From NCBI GenBank assembly GCA_964344215.1, contig CAYFMP010000020.1, positions 1 to 52,692 of the forward strand: DNA of 52,692 bases, read 5' to 3'. The notes below the pieces were generated by a model. That model was not told the DNA's origin and searched no databases. It saw only the letters and a program-made list of their open reading frames with translations. Position numbers and translations under genes: made by a program. Source of the stretch: CAYFMP01 sp964344215 (GTDB lineage Bacteria; Pseudomonadota; Alphaproteobacteria; Rhodospirillales; Casp-alpha2). Each line of letters opens with the position of its first letter. Within the stretch, counting starts at the first letter, position 1. Shown piece after piece: positions 25,584 to 33,500 of this stretch.

Positions 25584-26435
25584 TTGGATATTGCGACCCT
25601 CGGAGGCCTGATTCTGGGCGTGACCGTCGTTACGCTCGCCATCATGACCGGATCGGACCTGTGGATTTTCCTCAACCTTCCGGGTTTTCTCATCGTCGTC
25701 GGCGGCACCTTCGCCGCCACCCTCATCAAGTTCCCGATTGCCGGCGTGTTCACCGCCTTCTTCGTCGGCATCAAGGTCGCGTTCGTCAACGAACGCGAGA
25801 ACCCGCGCGAGATCATCGGCACCGCGCTGAGCCTGGTCAAACGGGCCCGCAAGACCGGCCTGATCGGCCTCGAGAAGGTGCGGGTGCGCAATTCCTTCTT
25901 CCGGAAAGGCACGCAACTGCTGGCCGACGGCCGCGAACTGGACGTGGTGCGCAAGATGCTGACGAAGGAGATGGAACTGGCCATCCAGCGCCAGGAGGTC
26001 GGCGAACGGGTGTTCCGGGCGATCGGCGAGGCGGCGCCGGCCTTCGGCATGGTCGGCACCCTGGTCGGCCTGATCCAGATGCTGGCCAACATGAACGACC
26101 CGACCTCGATCGGCCCGGCCATGGCGGTGGCGCTGCTGACCACGCTGTACGGCGTCCTCATCGCCAACCTGATCGCGCTGCCGATCTCGGACAAATTGGA
26201 GAGCAAGAACGAGCTCGAGCGCGCCAACCGCACGCTGATCATCGAGAGCATCGCGCAGATCTACGAGAAGAACAATCCGACCATGGTGATGGAGGTGCTC
26301 GAAGCCTACCTGCCCGAGAAGCAAAGGGCCATCAACTACGGCCGGCGCTCGACCGACAAGATCGGCGGCGAGGGCGTCAACATGGGCCGGCGCTCGACCG
26401 ACCGCCGCGCCGCCGAACGCCGGGGCGCCGCCTGA
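25584..26435 (+). CDS. motA: flagellar-type motor stator protein MotA/PomA
   Basis: A 283-residue four-span stator subunit: TLGGLILGVTVVTLAIMTGS, FLNLPGFLIVVGGTFAATLI, a cytoplasmic loop, AIGEAAPAFGMVGTLVGLIQ, and MAVALLTTLYGVLIANLIAL. The opening DIATLGGLILG and loop spacing are closest to PomA/MotA. The basic C-tail contains GRRSTD twice. The start is a TTG at 25584, supported by GGAGG a few bases upstream and by the N-terminal sequence beginning exactly there. Pairs with motB one base downstream of its stop. Conducts ions to turn the flagellar motor, although no other flagellar genes are in this window. Confidence 0.9.
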   Translation: MDIATLGGLILGVTVVTLAIMTGSDLWIFLNLPGFLIVVGGTFAATLIKFPIAGVFTAFFVGIKVAFVNERENPREIIGTALSLVKRARKTGLIGLEKVRVRNSFFRKGTQLLADGRELDVVRKMLTKEMELAIQRQEVGERVFRAIGEAAPAFGMVGTLVGLIQMLANMNDPTSIGPAMAVALLTTLYGVLIANLIALPISDKLESKNELERANRTLIIESIAQIYEKNNPTMVMEVLEAYLPEKQRAINYGRRSTDKIGGEGVNMGRRSTDRRAAERRGAA

Positions 26436-26436
26436 G

Positions 26437-27171
26437 ATGAGCGCCGCCAAGCGCAAGCTGCAAGGGGCGCCGCGCTGGATGGTCACCTTCGCCGACATGA
26501 TGGCGTTGCTGTTCGCGCTTTTCGTGCTGTTGCTGTCGTTCGCCGACGTCGACAGCGAAAGCTTCCGCAAGAACGCCGGCCCGATGCGGGCGTCCTTCGG
26601 GCACGGCGGCAAGATCCAGGACTCGGTCAACTTCGCCCGCGACATCCGCGAAAAATCGCCGCCGCCGGTCGCGGTGCCGAGCTCCGATCCCGAGATCGTC
26701 AAGAAGCACGAGGCCAAGACAGAGTTCCTACAGGCGCTGCGCTCCTCGATGGCGACCGAGACCTCCCAGCGGTTGGTCGAACTGGTGATCCAGGACGACC
26801 ACATCACCGTGCGCTTTCCCGACCGCACCGCGTTCGCGCTCGGCCGCGCCGAACTGTCCGAGACGATCACCCCGACCCTCGACAAGATCGCCCATATCCT
26901 GAAAGCGACCAAAGGGCAGATCCTGGTTTCCGGGCATACCGACAACCAGCCGATCTCGACCGCTCAGTTCCGCTCCAACTGGGACTTGGCGGCGGCGCGC
27001 GCGGTGTCGGTGGTCCACCACCTGGTCGACGAGGCCGGCCTCGACCCGCTCCGCGTCACTGCGCAGGGCTTCGCCGACAGCCGCCCTCTGGTCGACAACT
27101 CGACGCCCGAAAACCGGGCCGCCAACCGCCGCGTCGAAATCTCCGTCGAGATCGAGTCCTGGATGAAGTAA
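26437..27171 (+). CDS. motB: stator protein MotB/PomB
   Basis: A 244-residue partner of MotA. It has a short basic N-terminus, one membrane span with the ion-carrying Asp (WMVTFADMMALLFALFVLLL, Asp in FADMM), the plug/linker region, and a C-terminal OmpA-like peptidoglycan-binding domain (AFALGRAELSETITPTLDKI, ILVSGHTDNQPI, NWDLAAARAVSVVHHLVDEA, RAANRRVEISVEIE). Begins one base after the motA stop. Its stop codon is the first base of the 202 bp repeat that carries the gap fragment, so the region just downstream has been rearranged. Confidence 0.93.
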   Translation: MSAAKRKLQGAPRWMVTFADMMALLFALFVLLLSFADVDSESFRKNAGPMRASFGHGGKIQDSVNFARDIREKSPPPVAVPSSDPEIVKKHEAKTEFLQALRSSMATETSQRLVELVIQDDHITVRFPDRTAFALGRAELSETITPTLDKIAHILKATKGQILVSGHTDNQPISTAQFRSNWDLAAARAVSVVHHLVDEAGLDPLRVTAQGFADSRPLVDNSTPENRAANRRVEISVEIESWMK

Positions 27172-27372
27172 GGAGGCCGAAAGGCCCCCTCACGCGACGG
27201 TCGAACTCGCAGACCGTTGGCAGGAATTCAGCCGGCGTTGGCCATGACGACGGCGGTGTCCGGCATGCGGCTGGCAAAGCCCCATTCGTTGTCGTACCAG
27301 CTCAGCACCCGAACGAAGTTGCCCTCCATGACCTGGGTTTGCGTCGAATCGAACGACGAGCTGGCCGCGTTG
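27171..27372. repeat. left copy of a 202 bp direct repeat (motB-gap junction)
   Basis: Aligned without gaps to 33501-33702, with about ten substitutions over 202 bases by direct comparison. It contains a stem-loop just after the motB stop (AGGAGGCC-GAAA-GGCCCCCT, one mismatch) and the last 47 codons of gap on the minus strand. The two copies bracket about 6.1 kb of accessory genes. Confidence 0.92.
27228..27371 (-). pseudogene. truncated 3' end of a glyceraldehyde-3-phosphate dehydrogenase gene
   Basis: Reads NAASSSFDSTQTQVMEGNFV, RVLSWYDNEWGFASRMPDTA, VVMANAG then stop. It matches the last 47 residues of the complete gap gene at 33558 with one amino-acid change (Ala to Val). Four base differences separate the coding parts, three of them silent. 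There is no start or N-terminal part, so it cannot make an enzyme. The pattern of silent changes suggests it is a 3' end from a related strain or the severed resident copy, not a decaying duplicate. Confidence 0.9.
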
Positions 27373-27543
27373 GCCTTCATCATCGACCTGGAAAACCGAA
27401 TCAATATCTCAACTCTCGGACAACAGGGAGTTTTTCAACCGCCTCAGCCAAGAACGGACTTTCAAATAGATCGTCGGAAGGTCAATTCTCACAATTTCAG
27501 TGATACCTAACTACGGCGGGCGACAAGCCTCTTAACCCATCCA

Positions 27544-27563
27544 TATCCCTCATCTGAGGGATA
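27544..27563. promoter_or_regulatory. 20 bp perfect palindrome, candidate regulator-binding site
   Basis: TATCCCTCA-TC-TGAGGGATA has nine-base perfect arms. The flanked form beginning at 27541 (CCAT...) recurs at 31524-31545 with two single-base changes. Length and symmetry fit a dimeric helix-turn-helix operator such as that of the LuxR-type protein encoded in the same block. No binding data; inference. Confidence 0.5.
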
Positions 27564-27589
27564 CGCGGTAGCCGATCGTCGGATAGCGT

Positions 27590-27688
27590 CTTGCCGTCTC
27601 CCAAGCTGCTTAGGATCGGTCTTCCGATAGAGAAGCAGCTTGGATGCGGTCCCCGGTCTTGGTGAGCTCCGGGGACCGCCCTTTTTTG
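27590..27688 (+). ncRNA. candidate structured small RNA with perfect terminator
   Basis: Two stems follow each other. CCAAGCTGCTT / AAGCAGCTTGG (27601-27611 with 27633-27643) is an 11-pair perfect stem whose loop holds a further ATCGG/CCGAT pairing. GCGGTCCCCGG / CCGGGGACCGC (27646-27656 with 27669-27679) is a second 11-pair perfect stem followed by CCTTTTTT, an intrinsic terminator in the plus direction. No plus-strand protein gene lies upstream, so a small RNA is the simplest explanation. The 5' end is not defined; the palindrome at 27544 would sit near its promoter. Confidence 0.5.
27646..27687 (+). terminator. intrinsic terminator at the end of the candidate RNA
   Basis: Eleven-base-pair perfect GC-rich stem with a 12-base loop, followed by six Ts (27682-27687). 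Orientation plus; convergent with the TonB receptor gene, whose 3' end is 40 bases away. Confidence 0.88.
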
Positions 27689-27727
27689 GCGACGCCCGAT
27701 CAATCTTGGATGCGACTTCAAGTCCGG

Positions 27728-30004
27728 CTACAGCACCGTCCTAAATCTTATCCCAAACATCCTTGGGTCGCCGACGGAAGCCACGATGCCCAATACCGCG
27801 CCGCGATCGGCGGCAAAGGTTCGGTATTTGGTATCGAATATATTCTTGACCCAAACCGACAGGTCCCAATCCTTGCCCCAACGGTTCGTTCCGGTTATGC
27901 CGATCCGTCCGTCAAGCAAGCCATAACCGCCCTGTTTCAAGGAGTTTATGGCATCGAAATAGAACGGTCCCTTATAGCTGTAATCGAGCCGGGCCATCAG
28001 CGACACGTCCGCAAACAATGGCCGCTTATACTGCACGGCGGCGTTGTAGCTGAGCTTGGATGCAAAAGGGACGCGGTTTCCCGAAACGTCCGTGGTCCGG
28101 GTCAAATCTCCGGCAACCGGCGTCGGAAAATCGACAAACGATTCGAAGGTAGAGAGGGCGTAGCTGATCCATGCGTTGATATCCACTCCATTCAAGGGGC
28201 GCGCCGCGACATCGATGTCGAAGCCCTTGCTGGTGGCATTGGACGCGTTGGCCGTGATCACCCCGAAACTGGTGTTGAAATCCTGGACCTGTTGGTCTTT
28301 CCAATCGAAATAGAAGGCCGATGCGTTGATGGCTAGACGTCTTTCCCACCAGTGAGACTTGACCCCGATCTCGTAATTCCAGGCATTTTCCGCTTCGAAC
28401 GCAAATTGATCTCCACTGACGAAAACGTTGCTGAACCCGCCGCTCTTGAAGCCATGCGATAGGGAGCCATAAAGCATCACGTCTTCCATCGGGCGGTAGC
28501 TGACATTGAAACGCGGCGAGAGGTCGTTTTCGCTCAATGAGCCCCCAAAGACCTGCTGGGTCGCCAGCACCCCGACCCCCGTGCTGCCCGAATGGCTGTA
28601 ATCGATGGTTTTGCGCTCATGAGTAATTCTGAGCCCGCTGGAAACGTCGAGACGATCAGCAAGCTCCCATGTCGCGTCGCCAAACAACGCATAGCTCTGA
28701 CTCGTTAGATCGGCGATCGAGGTCTCGCGGTGGCCTCGGGCGACGCCGAATGTCGCGGCCAGATCCCGAAGCTCCTGAAACGATACGGTGTTCACGTCCT
28801 CGTAGAAGGCAAAAACCCCACCGGTCCAGCGAAGTCGCGTGTCCTCGGGCGAGGCGATTCGAATCTCCTGGGAAAATTGGGTCTGCTGGTCCTCCTGGCT
28901 CTGGATGAAATTGTCCGTCGCGACGAAATCGCTGCCCTCGGAGGCGAATGAAAACCCGCGTATACCGGTCACCGAAGTCAACTCGAAGTTCGGCTTTTTG
29001 TAAGTGACCTTGGCGGAGCCGCCCCAAAGGTTGCGTTTTTCATCGAAGGGATCGCGGATCGCCACCACGCGGTCGAGGACTTCGTCGAATCCCGCCGCCG
29101 CCGTCACCGTCGGCCGGTCCTCGGAGTAATCCAACGACAGCGATGCTTGCAAGGGTCCGTCGGACTTGCCGGTCAGCTGTCCCCGCACGCCCCAATTCTC
29201 GATGGTCTTGATGTCGCCTCGATCGCCAGCGGTGTTGCGAATGGTGCCGTCGCGGTCGGTGAACACGGCTGCGAGCCGCCCGCTTAGCCCGTCATCGACG
29301 ATCGGGCTACCGACCACGCTCCGCAGTTTGTAGAAATCGTAATTCCCGAATTCCGCTTCCCATTCCTGGGCCGGTTCCGCACTCGGCCGAACCGAAAATA
29401 CGTTGATCGCGCCGGCCAGGGCGTTTTTGCCGAACAAGGTTCCCTGCGGCCCCCGCAAAACCTCGATGCGGTCCACATCGAACAGGTCCGAATTGAACCC
29501 GATGGGATTGCCGATGAAGACATCGTCCACGTAGTAGGCGAGCGCCGAATCCACGCCGGCGCCGATGATCACCGACCCGACGCCGCGAACCGATATGTTG
29601 GTTGTTCGGTCGCTATCGGTTGATGTCGTGTAATTGATTCCAGGCGTCGCCTCGATTACGTCGACGACATCACGAAAATCCGCTTCGCGCACCGTCTCGC
29701 GGTCGAAGACCTTGGCGCTCACCGGCGCCCTTTCCAGGGATTCCTCGACACGCCTGGTTGTTATCGTTTGGCTTGGCAGCGGTCTGATTTCAATGACCAG
29801 GGGATGGTCGGCGAGTTGCTGGTGTGAATCGCCGGGACCGATCGTCGCAGAATCATGGGCCAGCGCCATGAGTGGCGAAAAGAAAACGGCGAAGGTGGCG
29901 AATGCGAAGTATCCGGCTTGCCCAAAATCGCGCAGACCGAAAAATTCCCGAACTTTCCTTGCACCGGCAATTCGTCGACGCGCGCTTCCCCTCTGCGGCG
30001 GCAT
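27728..30004 (-). CDS. TonB-dependent outer-membrane receptor
   Basis: A 758-residue receptor. A long N-terminus precedes a signal segment (about 30-48: GYFAFATFAVFFSPLMALA, cut before HDS). The plug domain follows (about 90-210: APVSAKVFDRETVREADFRD, VIEATPGINYTTSTDS, ISVRGVGS, YYVDDVFIGN, FDVDRIEVLRGPQGTLFGKN, AGAINVFSVRPS), then a 22-strand barrel region ending KNIFDTKYRTFAADRGAVLG and MFGIRFRTVL. It resembles the sphingomonad/caulobacter-type receptors for plant or organic compounds more than the siderophore group; the ligand is unknown. ATG has AGGGGGG close upstream. Divergent from the LuxR-type regulator with about 220 bases between, suggesting linked control. Confidence 0.92.
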   Translation of the reverse strand: MPPQRGSARRRIAGARKVREFFGLRDFGQAGYFAFATFAVFFSPLMALAHDSATIGPGDSHQQLADHPLVIEIRPLPSQTITTRRVEESLERAPVSAKVFDRETVREADFRDVVDVIEATPGINYTTSTDSDRTTNISVRGVGSVIIGAGVDSALAYYVDDVFIGNPIGFNSDLFDVDRIEVLRGPQGTLFGKNALAGAINVFSVRPSAEPAQEWEAEFGNYDFYKLRSVVGSPIVDDGLSGRLAAVFTDRDGTIRNTAGDRGDIKTIENWGVRGQLTGKSDGPLQASLSLDYSEDRPTVTAAAGFDEVLDRVVAIRDPFDEKRNLWGGSAKVTYKKPNFELTSVTGIRGFSFASEGSDFVATDNFIQSQEDQQTQFSQEIRIASPEDTRLRWTGGVFAFYEDVNTVSFQELRDLAATFGVARGHRETSIADLTSQSYALFGDATWELADRLDVSSGLRITHERKTIDYSHSGSTGVGVLATQQVFGGSLSENDLSPRFNVSYRPMEDVMLYGSLSHGFKSGGFSNVFVSGDQFAFEAENAWNYEIGVKSHWWERRLAINASAFYFDWKDQQVQDFNTSFGVITANASNATSKGFDIDVAARPLNGVDINAWISYALSTFESFVDFPTPVAGDLTRTTDVSGNRVPFASKLSYNAAVQYKRPLFADVSLMARLDYSYKGPFYFDAINSLKQGGYGLLDGRIGITGTNRWGKDWDLSVWVKNIFDTKYRTFAADRGAVLGIVASVGDPRMFGIRFRTVL

Positions 30005-30193
30005 CGCCCCCCCTAATGTCTGTCGCGATTTCCGTTTCTTGAGATTTAGTGATCCGTATATTGCTCGATGGCCGTCGTTTCGGTTGTCCTCCGACGCAAC
30101 GATTGATATTCCGTCATGCCGGGTGGATTAACAATGCTTACAGAAAGCTTACAGATCAACTATACATGTAACTGACCGTCGAACATCAATATT

Positions 30194-30211
30194 CGATCGA
30201 AAGTTCGATCG
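30194..30211. promoter_or_regulatory. perfect 18 bp palindrome before the luxR-type gene
   Basis: CGATCGAA-AG-TTCGATCG, eight-base perfect arms, 12 bases before the ATG at 30223. A direct repeat of GCTTACAG (at about 30135 and 30147) lies further upstream in the same receptor/regulator intergenic region. Position suggests an operator or leader structure controlling the regulator; not demonstrated. Confidence 0.45.
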
Positions 30212-30222
30212 TCACACGTGGG

Positions 30223-31467
30223 ATGAACGGGGAGCAAGGGGAGGAGTCCTTGTCAAGCAGGGAAGTGCAGCTCGCGCGCGCGTTCACGCAACTGATCGAC
30301 GCGGCGGTCGATTTCGACAAGTGGCCGGTGTTCCTGGAAAGCCTCAGCCACCTGTTCGAGGCGCGCGGCGCCCATGTCGCGCATTTCGACTACAACAACA
30401 GCAAACTCACGTTTTCCGCCAAATACGGTTTCGATCACGTGGATGCCGCCATGCTCCGGAAATTCGAGGAACTGACCCCGGAAGACCCACGCGTTCCGTT
30501 TGGCCGCCGCCATCCGGCGATGCCGGTGACCATTCCCATGACCGTCGACGAGGAAACCTGGCGCGCGTCGCGCATGTACAGGGAGTTCTGGAAGCCCATC
30601 GGCGCCGAGCATTCGGTGGCGGTACATTTTCCCGGCGAGAATGGCGTGGCGTCGGGCATTGCCGTGGTTCGTGGCCCCGAGGACGCCCCGTTCGACGAGA
30701 CGGATTGCGAACTGATGGGCGCATTCGTTCCGGCGCTGAAGCGGGCCTTTGAATTGCACCGTCGCCTGGCCGAGCTCGACTTCGGAGAGCGTGCGGCCTT
30801 CGAGGCTCTCGATGCCCTGCCGATCGGCTTGTTTCTGGCCGACGAGATGGGTCGGGTCCGTTTCGCCAACCGGGCGGCCCGAGAAATATCGAACGACGGC
30901 GATGGTTTCGGCCTCGACGGCGAGCGGTTCTTCACCCACGCGCCAGAGGAACGATCACGGATGCTGGACTATATCGGCCAAGCGGTCCACAGCGCGCGAG
31001 AGGATCAGATATTGCCGGCCGAAGGACTGAACATCACCCGGCCGTCTGGAGCGCTCCCGTACGAAGTGGTCATCGCCACCGTCTGGGGCAACCACATCCG
31101 CTTCGGGCTGGGGTTGCTGGACGACCCGGTCGCGGTCATCCACGTCACCGACCCGGACCGTCCGCAGGAAGCGCAATCCGAGTTGTTGCAACGTCTGTTC
31201 GGGCTGACTCCGGCGGAAGCCCGTGTGGTCGAACGGGTCGTGGCCGGCAAATCGGTGGCCGAGATCGTCGAGGAATTGGGCCTCAGCCAATATACGGTGC
31301 GCCAGCATCTGAGCGTCGCCTTCGAAAAGACCGGCACCAAGCGCCAGAGCCAACTGGTCAAACGCGTCCTTTCGACGCCGATCTGGGTCAAGGCGCAGGA
31401 GCAGCGGGAAAAGTTTTCTCAAACGCGCAAAACTATCTCCAAAACGATCGGGCAGGCAATCACCTAA
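30223..31467 (+). CDS. LuxR-type transcriptional regulator with PAS/GAF-like sensory region
   Basis: A 414-residue protein. The first 190 residues form a helical/GAF-like part (LARAFTQLIDAAVDFDKWPV, FLESLSHLFEARGAHVAHFD). Residues about 205-300 look like a PAS domain (FEALDALPIGLFLADEMGRV, RFANRAAREIS). The C-terminal HTH (about 340-400) reads LFGLTPAEARVVERVVAGKS, VAEIVEELGLSQYTVRQHLS, FEKTGTKRQSQLVKRVL, a LuxR/FixJ-type domain. The start is uncertain: the ATG at 30223 has little ribosome-binding sequence, while a TTG at 30250 has GGGGAGGAG five bases before it. Likely controls the divergent receptor and other genes of the block. Confidence 0.87.
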   Translation: MNGEQGEESLSSREVQLARAFTQLIDAAVDFDKWPVFLESLSHLFEARGAHVAHFDYNNSKLTFSAKYGFDHVDAAMLRKFEELTPEDPRVPFGRRHPAMPVTIPMTVDEETWRASRMYREFWKPIGAEHSVAVHFPGENGVASGIAVVRGPEDAPFDETDCELMGAFVPALKRAFELHRRLAELDFGERAAFEALDALPIGLFLADEMGRVRFANRAAREISNDGDGFGLDGERFFTHAPEERSRMLDYIGQAVHSAREDQILPAEGLNITRPSGALPYEVVIATVWGNHIRFGLGLLDDPVAVIHVTDPDRPQEAQSELLQRLFGLTPAEARVVERVVAGKSVAEIVEELGLSQYTVRQHLSVAFEKTGTKRQSQLVKRVLSTPIWVKAQEQREKFSQTRKTISKTIGQAIT

Positions 31468-31527
31468 TGATTGCCCCCCGGAGGCGCAGCCGGCCACCTA
31501 TCCCTTATTCACGACAAAAAAACCATG

Positions 31528-31543
31528 TCCCTCATTTGAGGGA
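31528..31543. promoter_or_regulatory. second copy of the TCCCTCA-NN-TGAGGGA palindrome
   Basis: TCCCTCA-TT-TGAGGGA, seven-base perfect arms, in the 274-base gap between the LuxR-type gene and the small-protein gene at 31742. It matches the 27541-27562 element over 22 bases with two transitions. The rest of the gap holds no gene and no clear terminator. Confidence 0.5.
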
Positions 31544-31741
31544 TCAATAGCCGCGAACATTTCTCCACAATGACCCCTGTCCGAAACACGGGGGAGTGGA
31601 CGGGGAAGCGGATAGCCGAAAAAAACATGGACCAGACATTTCATCGCTCCATGTGCACCTGATTACCAAATTCAGGATGCAGGTACTGCGCCCCCGATAA
31701 CATGAACTCACAATCAGCAACCCTTACTAGGGGATTTGTGA

Positions 31742-31960
31742 ATGCAGTGGCTCCTCATTGCCGTCTATCTGACCGCTAGCGGCTACGGGACGCAGATCGT
31801 GGCCACGTTCGATTTCAGTTCTTTAGGCGAGATGGCCTGCAACGACTTCAAGCGCCAGATGGAAAGCGGCGCCTTCGCCGGCAATTACCATTGCGTCGCC
31901 TTGCGACAGACATTGCAGGGGTTCTTGAGAACCATCGATCCAAACCAAAGTATGGAGTGA
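31742..31960 (+). CDS. small protein of unknown function, possibly exported
   Basis: A 72-residue protein opening with MQWLLIAVYLTASGYGTQIV, a short hydrophobic stretch that could be a signal or anchor, then ATFDFSSLGEMACNDFKRQM and GAFAGNYHCVALRQTLQGFL. It has two cysteines, which in the periplasm could pair. I do not recognise the family. An AGGGG motif lies about ten bases before the ATG. The cupin-Sel1 gene begins 45 bases after its stop, so both may be one transcript from the palindrome-containing gap. Confidence 0.5.
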   Translation: MQWLLIAVYLTASGYGTQIVATFDFSSLGEMACNDFKRQMESGAFAGNYHCVALRQTLQGFLRTIDPNQSME

Positions 31961-32005
31961 GTGCCGGCTCGAGGCCGGGATTCGAACTTGGGAGGGACAA
32001 GATTG

Positions 32006-33169
32006 ATGCCGATGCACGAATTGGAGCGCGCCTGCCGAACCTGGAAATCCAGGGCGGTCGCGGGGTTGCGCGCCCTGGCCGATCCGACCGATGCCGGGCA
32101 ACGCTCGCGGGCGGCCATGCTGCTTGGGCGCCTCGATGGCTCTTTCGCCGCTCACCGGTCGTACCGGCGGTTGACCCGGAATGTCCATCGATCGGGCGCT
32201 CGGGATATGCCATGGCACTGGCACAAGGTGTTCGAGGACGAAGAAATCCGTGTCGGACTCCTGACTTTGGAACCCGACGGACGAATACCGTTCCACGACC
32301 ACCCGGGCAGCACGGGAGCGTTGCTGGTTCTGCAGGGAAGTGTCGAGATCATACAATGCAAGGTCCAACGATCGACCGAGGCGAACGGCACCGCTGCGTC
32401 CGCGTCTCGGTCCGCCTCACTGGCAATCGTATGGTCCGGTCGGGCGGGTGTGCGCCAAGCGGCGTTTCTGACGCCCGACGCCGGCAACATACATGGTCTT
32501 TGGACGCGAACGGGGCTGCTGGCTCTCGAGGTTTTCGTCGATCCCTATCCGGTGGACCGGCGAACCTGGTACGTGTCGGAGGTTCCCGATCCGAACGACC
32601 CCGGTTCTCTCCTCGCCGCACCGCTGTTGCCGGATGACGGTTCCAGAAATTTCCTCGAGACCAAGGGTTCCTTGAAAATCATGACGACACAGACAATGCA
32701 AAGGAAGCCGCAGAATCCGTTCGACAAGCGAAGCTTGCGCGGGTTCGCCAACGGAGCGCTCGCGTGTGCCGCGCTGTCGGCCGCCGCCATCCTCGGTTAC
32801 GTCATCCGTGAGGGCGGCCACCTCGGCGAGCACTTGTCCGCGTTCCCGAACGAAACGGCGTACATCGAGACTTGTGCAGCCGAAGGCAACGCCGCGTGTG
32901 AAGCGACTGTCGGCATCATCGCGCAGACTGGTTTCGGCATGCTCCGCAACCCCGAACTGGCCTTCGAAATGACCCGACGCGCCGCTGACAAGGGATTCCC
33001 CCGCGCCCAACTCAACCTCGGACTCCTCTATTTCCTCGGCCTCGGGGTCGAGGCCAACGAGGATCAGGGCGTTTCGTGGATCAGGAAAGCCGCCGACCAG
33101 AAAGACCCGGAGGCGCAGCTCGTTCTCCATTACCTGGCCGGCATCGAGGAAAACGTCCTCGGGTGTTGA
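32006..33169 (+). CDS. fusion of a thiol-dioxygenase-like cupin with a membrane segment and Sel1 repeats
   Basis: A 387-residue protein. Residues about 70-190 resemble the PCO/ADO cysteamine-dioxygenase-type cupin: VGLLTLEPDGRIPFHDHPGS with His97 and His99, VLQGSVEII, and NIHGLW with His163 followed by LEVFVDPY; three His would bind iron. Residues about 249-267 (NGALACAALSAAAILGYVI) form a membrane span, and 285-380 hold Sel1-like repeats (AFEMTRRAADKGFPRAQLNL, GLLYFLGLGVEANEDQG, SWIRKAADQKDPEAQLVL). GGAGGG about nine bases before the ATG at 32006 fixes the start. A separate downstream start at 32681 lacks a ribosome-binding site, so a true fusion is favoured. Role unknown; oxygen or thiol sensing is speculation. 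Confidence 0.75.
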   Translation: MPMHELERACRTWKSRAVAGLRALADPTDAGQRSRAAMLLGRLDGSFAAHRSYRRLTRNVHRSGARDMPWHWHKVFEDEEIRVGLLTLEPDGRIPFHDHPGSTGALLVLQGSVEIIQCKVQRSTEANGTAASASRSASLAIVWSGRAGVRQAAFLTPDAGNIHGLWTRTGLLALEVFVDPYPVDRRTWYVSEVPDPNDPGSLLAAPLLPDDGSRNFLETKGSLKIMTTQTMQRKPQNPFDKRSLRGFANGALACAALSAAAILGYVIREGGHLGEHLSAFPNETAYIETCAAEGNAACEATVGIIAQTGFGMLRNPELAFEMTRRAADKGFPRAQLNLGLLYFLGLGVEANEDQGVSWIRKAADQKDPEAQLVLHYLAGIEENVLGC

Positions 33170-33283
33170 GGCCGGTGGAGATGTTTCGAAGGCAGGTGTA
33201 GTAGCGGCAGACAGCTTATGGATTTAGCATGGTGCCGGCGTGGTTTTCTCCCAAGACTTCCTCCGCCGGCTACTTGCTAGCCT

Positions 33284-33328
33284 GGCGGAAGGTGTGCGTC
33301 GATCGAACAACGTCACCTTCCGCCTTTT
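33284..33328 (+). terminator. intrinsic terminator after the cupin-Sel1 gene
   Basis: GGCGGAAGGTG (33284-33294) and CACCTTCCGCC (33314-33324) form an 11-base-pair perfect stem with a 19-base loop, followed by TTTT. It lies about 115 bases after the stop codon. The remaining bases to 33500 (no gene) hold nothing recognised. Confidence 0.85.
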
Positions 33329-33500
33329 CCTTATCGAATGAGGCCAGTCAAAAGAAATGTCGGCCAGGAATCGATGAAGTCGATAGACCAGGTCGGCGAA
33401 GATGGTGGCGCAACAATAGAATCGAACCTCGGATTACTTGGTCATTCGCGGAAGTCCAACCGCGAACCCGATTGTGTCCGGTCTTTGAGCGACAGCGGGA

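Larger units (their letters stand above)
27373..27727. other. gene-free left interior of the accessory block
   Basis: No protein gene is convincing here. The first 150 bases have lower GC and no recognised content. From 27541 on there is a palindromic element, then two perfect 11-base-pair hairpins and a T-run, described as separate entries. The TonB-dependent receptor gene ends at 27728, convergent with any transcript made here. Confidence 0.6.

Noticed and set aside
27217..27510. A 97-codon plus-strand frame over the gap fragment
   Set aside because: Its first 50 codons are the antisense of gap, and the same antisense frame occurs over the intact gap copy at 33580 onwards.
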